Source of the DNA: Oxyruncus cristatus
Taxonomy: Eukaryota > Chordata > Aves > Passeriformes > Cotingidae
DNA length: 64,000 bases
NCBI GenBank assembly: GCA_013399855.1
Contig: VXAY01002371.1
Span: 1,712,367-1,776,366 of the forward strand
Reading direction: 5' to 3'
In this document: positions 1 through 12,200 of the stretch, one piece after another
Position numbering within the stretch: position 1 is the first letter of the stretch
How the letters are laid out: each line of letters opens with the position of its first letter
The notes under the pieces: model-generated
What the model saw: the letters and a program-made list of their open reading frames with translations, nothing else
What the model was told of the DNA's origin: nothing
The model's database searches: none
Program-made: the position numbers and the translations under genes

Positions 1-177
1 AAATCTCTGTACCTGTGTGCTGAACACCAGCCCTCAGAGTTTACATCCAAACAATTTTGGTGATTAAAAGTGTATGTGTCTAAGCATTTATGTTATCTTG
101 CTGACTAACGTAAGTTTCTGCTGACTAATGTTGGGAAGGTTTATTTAGGTAAAGATTTGCTTGTTATTGTGTTGCAG
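1..177 (+). other. MTHFD1L: 3' end of an MTHFD1L intron
   Basis: Intronic sequence leading to the TTGTGTTGCAG acceptor of window exon 1. The upstream exon is outside the window. Confidence 0.85.
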
Positions 178-262
178 CAAAATCACCGAGAATGCAAAGA
201 AATCCTTGGCCTCTCTTAAGAGACAAAGCCCTCAGCTTGAGCCGACACTTGCCATTATTCAG
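178..262 (+). CDS. MTHFD1L: MTHFD1L window exon 1: start of visible D/C-like domain
   Basis: The exon follows a TTGCAG acceptor and ends at the donor GTAAAG. The first base completes a codon from the preceding, unseen exon; 28 full codons follow and the exon ends in phase 0. The protein reads [19 protein letters not shown] then LEPTLAIIQ. The last segment matches the first beta-strand of the dehydrogenase/cyclohydrolase fold (PSLAIIQ in MTHFD1). Mitochondrial targeting sequence would be encoded upstream of the window. Confidence 0.9.
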
Positions 263-3200
263 GTAAAGTACCTCTGTGTGCTCACTGGATCTCCTTCGCT
301 ACCACTTGTGTGAGACTTCAGAAGCACATGGTGCCGAAAGTAACTTCTATTCTTTTTTTATAAAGAATATTATCTGCTTTATTGTAAAGAAAAGCGATAG
401 GAGGAAGTAATTCCACCAGACGGTAGATTACCCTTTTGTTCAGTTCTGAAGCAGCCACAGCAAACTTCAGACTGTGGGAAAGCTTTGCAAAGGAAAAGGA
501 CAATTTTATCCCTCCCTCCTTTTGCTAACACGGGCTTCCCCACTGTGAGTATGGATCACTTTTTCTCACAGCTTGTCTAAGTTGATAGGCATAGTTGTGT
601 TAAATCGGTTGTCCTCGACCTTTATTTAGCTGGAAGCTTTTTTTGCAATCCTTGAACAAAGCATTTATGTGCCTGAAAGCGTGGGTGTCCCTTCACCTAC
701 CACCCCTGAAATAACATTGCCAGGGGTTAATGAAAGACCCTGTTGCTTCCTGTCAGCCTTGTTACCTTTGGGCAGCTGCAGCTTTTCACTGTGTTACTGC
801 TGTTCTAAGGAGAGGAAAACCATACTGAAAAGACCCGGTCAGCTCAGAAGGGCCTGAGTGAAGTGTCAACATCCTGTAGAAGCAGCAGCACTTTGTGATG
901 TGAAGGAATCTTGAACTAATTGAAAGCTGTTGTTTTACTAATGCCATGAAGAGCTTTCCTTTCCATCCCACTGATGCAGCCATCTTTGAGACAGGCAATC
1001 AAAATCAGAGATGAGGATTGCTATCCCTGCAAAGCTGAAAGATGTTCCTCTTTAGATTTCTTAAGGTTTCAAAGCCAAGAAACTAGGGGTGTTTGTCATT
1101 CAGAGTGGAACCCAGAGCCATGCAGGCAAAATGTCTTTGTACTGTTTCCTAGGATGGTGGCGTTGATTTTGAGTGGGCGCACACTGAAACTCGTACCCAG
1201 TAGGTTTTAATTTTAAAACCCGACTGTAAGTCTTTTCTAAGTACTCATAGTGAATCTAAGTAATGCAACAACAGCCTTTTTTTCAGTAGGTCTTCTATTG
1301 AGGCTGTCTGAACAGGCTCTCCCATCTCTTACCCTCCCTGGTAGTTGCGTTTAATGTTTTCACAAAGCCTTCAAAGGCTATAAGCTTAAGGACTGCTAGA
1401 AAAGTGGTGACGCATCTTCTCAGTGACCTATTGTTTCTCGCTCCTGTTTTGTCTTCATCCAGTTGTACCATAAGCTGGACTGGGGCCGTGATCCACCCCA
1501 GCCCAAGAAGTCTAAAGGGGCTTCCTTTCAACCACATTCGTCCCCCAAGTCTGGTTTTCTGCATGGCCACATGTGTGTTTTATGCTGACACAAGGGAAGG
1601 GATGTTCCTCTTGTCCCTGTTTATCCTACTTGGTTTGCATCATGAGGTGGCTGTAGGAACATTGGGCCTAGATCCTTTTGGGTGAAATTCAACCAAGCTA
1701 TGTTCTCAAGCTGTTGATCACCCTAGCTCTAGTCTGACTGTAAGGACTGAAGCAGAGCTCATTTTAAGTGTGTATTTGGTGACACAAAGAAGACTTGCTT
1801 TAGTCTACAAATGCTCCTGTGTGCGCTGCTCTACCAGGTAATGTGGGCAGAGCCTTAGGATTTACGCTGCTCCCAGTATGCCTCACTGCACCTAGAGGAG
1901 CAGAGGGAGGGCAGGGAAATTATCTCCTTTGCCAATCACTCCCAGGTAACAGCAATTGGCATCACATGGCACCACCTCTTCAGAAGTACTGGAAATGAGG
2001 ATTTGTAGACTGAGCCTGCTGGAATGGTTTTAGGACTGTTCTTTTCCTCTTGAGCCAACTGAACCTGAATTGATACTGAGATTGATACTTGCATTGCTTA
2101 TTTTTCATCTTGTACCTGGGTTGGATCTGTGCAACAGATTGTTGGGTGCTGCTTAATTTTGTTAAAGCTGAAACCTAAAATGTAGCATCAGGATTCTGTT
2201 TAGCAGTGGAGCTGTTGCCCTGCAAAGCTCAGTGATCCCCTGCATTCCCCTGTCCTGCTCTTATGCTATGCCAGCCCATGTCTTGAGCTCTGGCCTCACC
2301 TGTGCTGCTCCATGGGTTTGATAAGAGCCAGTTCAGGGCAGGTTTCTGCACGCACACAAGATAACTGTTCACCTGCCAGTGCTGCAGCATCAGGGACATT
2401 ACATGGGACAGTGTGGTATCACCAGTTGCTCCATCCCAGTTAAACCTCTCGAGCAGTCAGCATAGGGGTACAGGTCCACATTTACTGACATAGGGGAGCA
2501 ACTACTGAGCTGTCCTTTGACCTGTCTCTTTTTCCCTCGCTGCAGTGTGAGCTCTTCACAGTGTTCCCACTGCAGCAGCCTCTATGCTGCCACTCATGTC
2601 CAGCTGCTAGATTTGTGGAGTGGGATGCTGGTAGTGCGGTACCAGGAATGCTGGTGGTGCAGGGAGGGAGCCAGGGGATGGAGGGCAAGGCCTCCTTGCT
2701 GCACAGGAGCTGCCCCTTACTGTGAAGCCTGTCCTTTTAAATACTCTTTCGTTCACTGTCAGCAGTCTTGAACTATTTGGGATTAATAGGGATGGCCTTC
2801 TGCTTCTTTCTTAGAATTACTAGGCTTTTTATTTGTTCCAATACCAGTAGACACAAACATCATCACTATGTTCTTTGCATAGACATGTGCATTGATGTAC
2901 TCACACTTAAATGTATTATTTTAAAACTCGATTTCTGTTTTGTTCCCCAAGGCACATAATGATCGTTTGATTCAAGAAGCAAACAAGAACTTTGCCAAAG
3001 AGGTAAGCTTTAACCAATACATGTGTTATTGATCATGAGCCACTTGCCTTTGGTAATTTTAAGTATTTTCTTTCGACAGGTTGGTCTACGCATTATTCAC
3101 GTCTGTCTCCCTGAAGGCAGCAGCAAGGATGAGGTAACTGAAATACCTGAAGGACTCTTAGCTTTTGTCATAAACTTGTTTTTATTGCTGACACTAGTTA

Positions 3201-6200
3201 TTACTCTTGCTGACCTCTGTTAACTCAAATTAGATTTGGGATTACCTTAGTTCAGATAACAAGTATTGTCTCCCTTACTGGCAAGAGTGGGGAAAAAAAT
3301 TAATGGGTTTGTCTGCTGTCCCCTGGCAAGCTGGGGCAGAATTAATAGAGTAATGTTTTGGTTTTGTATCTGTTGTTTAACTGCAGCATCCCCTCATACC
3401 AGCACACGTATCCTGTCTCCCGCAGTTGCTCTTGGACTGTATCTAGTTCTTGCCCAAGTTATTCAGGGAAATTAAAGATTAAAGGATTTTTTAATTTTTT
3501 TTGGAGGGGGGGGCAGAGGGGGAAGGAGCTGAATTTGTTCATTTATTGGTCTTTTAATATTTAAAATATGTGCTAAAAAACAAACATCCACCCCAAATCA
3601 CTAGAGGGATGAATTCTTTACCTTGTTGAAGGCACAGCACTTAGTATCAAGTATGTTTTAAATATAGCAAACCATCTGAAAGTAAAAACAGTGAAGAAAT
3701 GTATAGTAAAAGATGCCACTGTTTCCACCTGGCCTCCTTGTGTTTGTCGAGTTTGATAATCCTGCAGCTTGGGAGTTTTTTGTATTGTTTTGTATTGCTA
3801 TGCACTTTGTTTTTAAAATGTTACTGGCTTGCAGTTTAATCTCAAGAACTGCCTCCAGGTACATTGAGAGTAATTAACTGTGAAGTTTTGTAGATTATGG
3901 ATAGTGAGATACCCATTTAAAAAGAGTGGTTTTTTGAAATGAAGAACAAATACATTTTGTTATTGGTAAATGTGTTTTATCTGCTGAATAACACAGTAGG
4001 AAATAGGTAAAATATTGTGCAGCAATAGTTGCTGTTACTTTGAAGTAATATCTTAAAAAGTGGTTGAGCTGTGCAAAGAGAAAATTGGGGTCTTTTAGTT
4101 ATTTGAAGTAAGTTACTTTCAATAAAATTTGTAATGGTTTGCTTACTCTCTTGCTTACTTTGACAAAGTTTTTTCATGTTAAAATCCACACACTTACTTG
4201 TGTTCCCTCGTGTGGGAAGGAGGCACTGCCTGTGCACAGTAAAGGCAAGTTAATGTAAAATTGCTTTATCCTGCATGAGTTATAAGTAATTTAAATGCTC
4301 TGACGATGGAAAGCTGAATTAAAGTAAGATGCAATTAAAATGGAAAACTGAATTATTTTCCCAGGAAGCAGAAATATAATTTCAAATTTTAATTGCTACA
4401 TTTCGTAGCATATGGGGATTTTTTTAAGCAAAATGTGGATGTTTCTGGTATATACACTCATCCTTTCCATTGCAATGTATACCAACCTTGTTGCTGTCAA
4501 ATGGCACAGGGCCTTAATATGTACACCTCTCTTTGCCTCAGGAGTCAGAAAACTAAAGGGGCATTTCTCTACCAGTGACATGCTTGTATAATCTTTGTTT
4601 AGCATGGGAGTAGCACATTCGCTTGGTTCTAAGTTGCAAATCTAACTCCCACCAAATTCCCCTGGCTTAATGTTGATTGCATATCAAGTGTTTGGGTAAT
4701 AGAGTTCACAATTATATTGAATAGGTTACAAGAAAAGCGTTTTAAGAAGGCTTGGTATTAGTTAAGGAAAAAAACCTTACACTTTTTTTCTTTTGGATAT
4801 TAATCCAATTCAATGATACAGTTTTGTGATGATTGCACACTGATTTTATATATATATACGATGGGTAGACATGTTTGAATGAAATTTCTCACCTGAGAAC
4901 TTTGGCATGTTTTATTCTGTTGTGTTCTTCCTGGTCACAACAGAATAGCATGTATCACTATGTACTACAATACACTTTAGAGAGTAAGTAATCAAGGAAG
5001 ACTAGTACAGTCTCAGATGTCAAATATGACCAATTATAAACCACTTGAACTTGCATCTGGTTCAGTATTTGAAATTCTTAAACTTTTGTGCTGTACTTTT
5101 TCAACGTAACAATTCTTCACCAGACAATTGTCAGCTCTTGGGATAAGGGTGCTTTGAGAAGGAAAATTGGTAATGATATATGCTGGTTTAATAAAATTAT
5201 TGTCTCTCGTTTAATTGTTTTTTCTAGTGTTACAACTTTTTGTCCATGTTCTGTGTTGGGACGTGATCGGGTCCAGTTTTGAACTACATTTTAACGAACG
5301 TGTCTTGCTTCTAAAACATCTTCTGAAGCTGTTACAGCGATGAGTTTTTGCTGAGATTTGGAATGGTGAAAGAGAAAATGCTTTTGGCAGCGTAATGTCA
5401 CATAATTTGTGACATAATTTTGCAAGATGTTTAGAATAGAGTCAGGTAATTTGGTAAGCCAGGGAAATATAAACTGAGGAAAGCAGATTTTTGCCTTTTC
5501 ATTTAGAAATTACAGTAATATGCAAGGGAAGCAAAGGTGGCCGTAAAGTAATTTTTAAAAAGATACAGGGTTTATCCGCTTCTAACTAGATTCTCCTTTT
5601 AACTGTTGTTCTGATTTTTAATGCTTTTTATTAACTTCCTAGATTGTCAGTGAAATCTTGAGACTTAATGAGGATCCTAACGTGCAGGGCCTTGCCCTTG
5701 ACCTCCCAGAAAGCTTATATAGCAGTAAGGTATTAAATGCTGTGAAACCAGAGAAGGATGTGGATGGGTAAGTGAAGCACTGAGAAATAATATTAGCAGA
5801 CACAAGGCTGATAGCTCTGTAAAATCAATTTTCCCCTGTGCTTATCGTTAATGGATTCCTCAGTTAACGTGTCTAGCTGTGCTACTGAGCAATGATAAAA
5901 GATGCCTCTGAATCAATGAGAAGTCTTCTGCTGAAGTAATTTTGATCATTATCTTTTTAATCTTTATATAATGTATATTCAGGACATGGTCTTTTAAAAA
6001 AAATAAAAACTGAAGTTGTGATTTACTGATGATACTTCAGGTATTTCAGTGCTTCAGTAATGAAAATCGTAGTCACAAAGTGCTGTATTTTCTCAAGAAG
6101 GATTGATGGAAAAATTACAAAAGAAGGTTTTTACTTCCTTACAGCACTCTCTCATGATCAGAAAGTAGGCTATAGTTTGGACCCATTAACACAACTTTCC

Positions 6201-9200
6201 AATCAGTGTCTCTCTCTGAAGAGACCACTGGTGTAATTTAGGTGTCTGAGTTAACCATTTTGCCGCTCTTGCAGCCTTACTGCTCTCAACTGCAGGCTGT
6301 TACCCGATTTTTTTATCTCTTTCACTTTTTTCTTTTAATGCCAGGAAAAAAATCTGAAAATCTTGCAAATCGGTTAGCTTTCCATTATCTGGAGTACTGG
6401 AGATGCAGAAAATGGAAAATTTGGAGCATCCTTGTGTATGAGAGAGAATGCAGTGCAATGTGGAAACACTTGAGTTGCCCCCACTGAGCCAGCCTGAGCC
6501 CAGAAGGATGTGCTGCCTCTGGCTTGGCTTGGCTTTGGCAGTGGTGGTCTGGTCTCGCTGCAGCCACAGAGGTGTTTTGGCCCAATGTGCCATGGGTGGC
6601 CCATCATGATAAGTAGAGAACTGCCTATGTATGGTGGGATTGTGTTACTTATTCAAACTCACAGATTCCTTTCCTGGCCTCTCTTGAGGCTCAGTATTTG
6701 TCTAACTGGGGCGTGGGATGATACAAATTAGCTGCAGTACATGACTATCAAAGGATTTGCTTTTATGAGATGTGTTTGCTCTTGGGATTAGCTGTTAACC
6801 ATGTTACAAGCATTACTGAGAATTTATGTTACACAAAATTCTTTTTTGTTAAATTGCCGTATTTTTCCACTGCAGATTATCCAGTGTAAACCTAGGACAC
6901 TTGGTACGTGGTGATGTCTATGATTGTCTAGTTCCTCCTACAGTGTGTGCTGTGATGGAGCTTCTTGAAAATCTAGGTGAGTACTTCTATCATAAACATT
7001 AATGAATTTTAGCATAATTATTTTTCTCGGTTTTAATCCTGGCTGGGGGTCAAATATAATCTGACTTGTGTTTTCTTGTTTATGTTGGATTCCCACCTGA
7101 CATATATTTGTTTCCTGCTAGTGAGAAGCCTCAGTGACATCTGAATGTATCATGTGCAGAAATGGATCCCAGTCCTACAGATTTTAGATATTAGGTAGGG
7201 ATTAGCTGCCATCAACAGATTTAATCTCACTAAAACCACACAAGACACATGAGTCTTCGAAATGAAAAATATAAACATTACTTGGGGATTTCACTTGACA
7301 GTTTTGATTAGTATGAACAGTTGGGGAAACTCAGGTCTGCCTGTAAATTGCTGCTGAGCAAATCTTCTGGTTTGGGTTTTGTTGTGTAAATGCTGACACT
7401 GAAATGGCAGATTTAAACAAGCAGGTTTTATGGTGTGTGATGGTGCTGTTAGTTTAAGGCACTGTTTCAGCAGTTGTCTCTCTCAACAATTCGTAATTGT
7501 TGAAATGAGGATTTCTGTAACAGAACTGTAAACAGGAGGTCAAGTGTACTTACTAACAACTGAGAAAGAAAGGATTTGTGCAAAATACCAGAAAGCCAGA
7601 AGACCAGTATTTGCTTACTAGAATTTGGAAAGTTACCAGGAAACAACTTAAAACCTGTGGTTTGTGTCACTGCATGGGCTCCGAAAGACTTGCCTGCGCT
7701 GGCACAGCTGCTGTGGTTGTGCAGGCACACAGCGCTGTCCTGTTGTGAGCCGCTTTGCTGGCACTTCTGGAGCGCTTCGGCAGTGAGTGACCTAGTCAGG
7801 GCAGAGGTCCATGTAGCTGCGCCAGCTCTGTGCCTGGTGGAGCCTGGTGCTTGTGCCCTTGCAGTTGAGGGCGGCTGAACAATTTGCCTTGTGTCGCGCA
7901 GGCGGAAAGACGGTGCTGCTGGTAGGAGCCGGTGGGGCGGTGGGTGCTGCCCTGCAGAGCATGCTGCAGAGGGAGGGAGCAGCGATCGTCAGCTGCCCGT
8001 GGAAAGCCCCACAACTGCAAAATGAGGTGAGTGCTCTTCTGTCTGCCTGGGGTCGTCTTGCATCCCCACTATCCGGGCATCCCTGTCAGTTGCTCCCCTG
8101 GCACTGCTCCCCTTTGCTACTGTTGCCAAGAGAGAGACTCGTTGCAGTCACAGGTGGCACTGGGTCTTGCTGGTAGCCACTGTGGGTTAGGATCTTTTCC
8201 CTTCACCTTCCTGCTTGCTCAGAAATGGTGCAAACACTGGCCTCTACTCTCTACTGGAGTTCAGAGAAGGGCAATAAAGCTGGTGAAGGATCTGGAGCAC
8301 AAATCTTATGAGGAGTGGCTGAGGTAGCTGGGAGTGTTTAGTCTGGAGAAGAGCGGGCTCAGAGGTGATCTTAACACTCTCTGTAACTACCTGAAAGGAG
8401 GTTGTAGCCAGGTGGGGATCATCCTCTTCTCCCAGGCAACTAGTGAGAGGACAAGAGGACACAGTCTTAAGCTGCACTGGGGAACATTTAGGTTGGGCAT
8501 TAGGAAGAATTTCTTCAAAGAAAGGACGATTAGACATTGGAATGGACTGCTCAGGGAGGTGTTTAAAGAAAGACTGGATGTGGTACTTAGTGCCACGGCC
8601 TAGTTGAAACGGTGGTGTTCGGTCATAGCTTGGGCTCGATGATCTCAGGTTTTTTCCAACCTGATTGATTCTTTGATTCTGTGAATATTACTTGTAACAG
8701 CAGCTGCTTTATCATTATTTTACACGAGGAGTCGTTAGAGAAAGAATTTAAAAACAAATGTGTTAGCTCTCCCTTTTACTTTCTCCAAGGGAAATGCCCT
8801 CTTTCTTCTTGTCCTGTGATATTGTCATCTGCGTGAAATTACTGTCATTGAATTTGTGTTGTAAAGGTTTGCAAATACTGCATCTTTTGGGACAAGGAAG
8901 ATCCCAGTCTTTATCTTTGAAGAGAACTGTAGAAAGACTCAAAAGAAATTCAGGAGCCTTAAACCAAAAGATTTAATTTACGTGGTCTCCCCAGTTGCTT
9001 TTTGCAGAGCTTTTAGCCACAACTCCGAAGTTGGAATGACTTCCTGTCAAACTTCTCAGTTTGTTCCTTAGTCCCAAATGTGTTGTCCTTGGGGCATGTG
9101 CAGCGGGGTTCAGATATTGGCTGTGGGAGTGCACATTACTCCAGGGTCTGGTTGGCAGTGGCTGTAGGGGTGAGGTGCCGGGGACAACTCTAGTATCTTG

Positions 9201-12200
9201 TACCACAGGGTGGCAGCCAAGGCAAAATGATCGTGTCACACCTCTGGGTTTTGGAGGCAAGGACAGGAGGAGGAGGAAATAAATTTGAGCAGCTGTGATA
9301 GAAAGTTCTCTGGCAAACTCATGTTTTCACAGCTGTGGATGTTTTTGTCAGGCTTGTCTCGGCTCTGGACTTTAAGTGACTGACAGCACTTAGGAAACAT
9401 ATGCCTCTGTTGGAGACAGAGCGCTGTGAACTTGATCCTTGCCATGTCTCATTCTTCAGTTATTTCTTGTTGCTTGGGGTTGTGCTAGAGGACCGCTTTG
9501 GGCTGGATGGTGCGGATGACAGGGTGGCCAGAGGTGTTACCACTGGTTCACGGCAAAAAATTTGGATTGAGCCCATAGCTGCTTGAGCCCAATGCTGTCT
9601 ATAGCTGGAGAGAAATCTGTTTCCTTCCATCCCCATGCTTTCCCATAATCATGCTTTGCTTTTTGGCATTGCCCATAGCTTACCTTTTGCAGCAGGTCAC
9701 TAATGGAAAACAGAATGAGAGGCCTAAGTCTGTGGCTTTCTACATCAGTCTTCCCAGGTTTATTTTAACTTTTGGCAGTAAAGGAGTTTGTGCTTTGCCT
9801 GTGGGACTAATCAGCAGAGCTCAGGGGAAAGCTACCTTCCTCTTCCTTGCCTGTAAGCCTGGAGCAGCATGTCACCAGTAATCCCCAGAGCACTGCTGAA
9901 CCTGTCTGGATGTACTCTGATAGTTAACTCCAGCTCCTTGATAAAATCTAATGCGTTCAAGGAAAACTATCCTGTTTCATATTCCCAGAAGCTGCAAAGT
10001 CAGAAACTGAGCACAGGTTTCTTACTGAACAACAAGGTACTACTGTCTCGTGGTAATCTGTATTTGAAATACACTGTTTTTAGATAACATCATTATAGCT
10101 GGTGATATGAATTTATATTCTTCTACTTGTTTAAAATGCCAATTAAGTAAAAACAGTTTAAGAGGTTCACAAGGTTTCTTCTCCTGAGGTGTTTTTTTTA
10201 ATTTGAATTTCAATTAAGAAAATATGTTAGTCAATGTTGAGGCTTTTCCAAGATTTGGAAGAATTAATGCATTTTTTGTTTTTCCTGCACAGTACACTTC
10301 TCCTTTCTCTCAATACGAAGCCTCTACAGTAGCAGTCTGTGTGCTGTTGTTTGGAAGTATTACCTGTGGTAACATAATAACTTTACTTATGAAGTGAGGG
10401 ATGAACTTAAAAAGAGTATAAACTTTTCACTGGTATACATTTGTTTCACAATGTACAATAGGAAAGGAAAATTTTATCTTAAGGGTAGATGTATATTATT
10501 TGTATTAATCTGTTGGCCAGGCCAGTTTGCACTGAAGCACTAACCCTGACCCTAATGATGTAATGCCTTTCTTAAGTGGGTACTAAATTATCTTAGACTA
10601 GTTCTGCTGATTTGTTCATCTTTTTAAAAAAGGACAGCATAACAACAAGTGTTTTCTTTAGAAATTCTTTCAATTTAAATGAGTCACACAACACTTAAGA
10701 TTGTTGGGTTTTTTGGGTAAGGTTTTGTATTGCTGTGGACTTGTTATTCCTTCTTTTACTCATGCACTTTTGCAAAAATATTTTGACGATGATCAAGAGG
10801 AAGGTATGTTTTAGTCCGCCTTAGGAAAAGTCTAACAATGTAGGGATAGCTCTCCTGGCAAACAGCATAATGCCATCTACCATCTGACTTAGTGTGCTCC
10901 TTTAAGGCAAGTCTTTTCTGTCCTATGGCAGGAAAAGGGAATGAAATAAATAATGGTACTTTTCACTTCCTTGCTTTGAGATGAATGAATAGTGGACCCA
11001 CTTTCAATGTTCTTTTCGCTCCTCACTTCACATTTTGTTAAGGTGAACAGGTTAATATTTCTTTTTCTTGCATTTCAGGTTTGCTTGACTTCATTTCTTA
11101 AAAATAATCATTGTGGCACAGCTGAGCCATGTCCTTCAGCACTCTTGAGCTTCCCGGGTTTTCAAATAGAATTACAAAGGAAAGAAAACATTTCAGAAGG
11201 TTCTGGCACATCTGTGCATGTTGCCATGGGGAAAAATTGTTCTTTTGCCATTGATACGTTCAATGTAAAAGAAATTATGAGATAGATGTAAGCATTTTGG
11301 TGGAAATTGTTAAGATGTTATCCCTCTGTTCAACTTTGTGTAGATAACTCTTCTAAGCACATTCACTGCACTGTGCCTGAAGAATGACCTAGTGACATAC
11401 TTTCAGGAACATCTCCCTTGTAATGTTAAAATGGGGCTGCCCAAAAGCCGATTCAATATTACAGGTGAAGAATGGGAACGGATGTGCTTAATCCTCTATT
11501 ATGGTAGAATTATGCTTTCTAATTTGAAAGGAGGTTATCAAGTAGATTCATATTGAAAAATACAGATTATTTCCTTGCCAAAATATGGGTAATACTTAGT
11601 ACTTGTAAGAAAACAGAATTTTGTTTCAGTCATCTAAATTCAGTCAGTCATTATTTCAGCATGTTGTCTTTAATGTAGCCCATATGTGAACCACATCATG
11701 CCTGTTTTAAGAGAGCAGCTATCCTACAATTTTACCGTAAAAGAACTGAAAATTGGTCTATCTAGGTATAATTAGGAATAGAAAAGTTGTTTGCAAAAGC
11801 CTGGTTGAGGAATATGAGACTAGTTCAGCTGGAGTGCTGAATTGGAAGTTCCTTTCCAACTTGAAAAAGAGCTTCTTTTGACCACAGTCTGCTTTTCCTT
11901 AGAGCCAATGCTTAAGCTTCAAACTCTTAGACATCTCTTAGGCATTTACTATCCTGCTTTTGCTGTCCTGATACAAGCAAGGGTCTTGGTACAAGCAGAA
12001 AAATGCATTTCATATTGTAAGCATGAAAGAACAAGAGACCAGATGTATGGATCCCATAAGAGGAGAGGGAAGCTGCATGAGAGTCTCTAGTGATGATGAT
12101 GTAGACGAAGTATTTTTACTTCAACATTTTATGCACATCACCTCTGTACCTTGTAATTTTGAAATTTATCCCCCTGTCTGTAAGCTAGAGTAGTAGGCTT

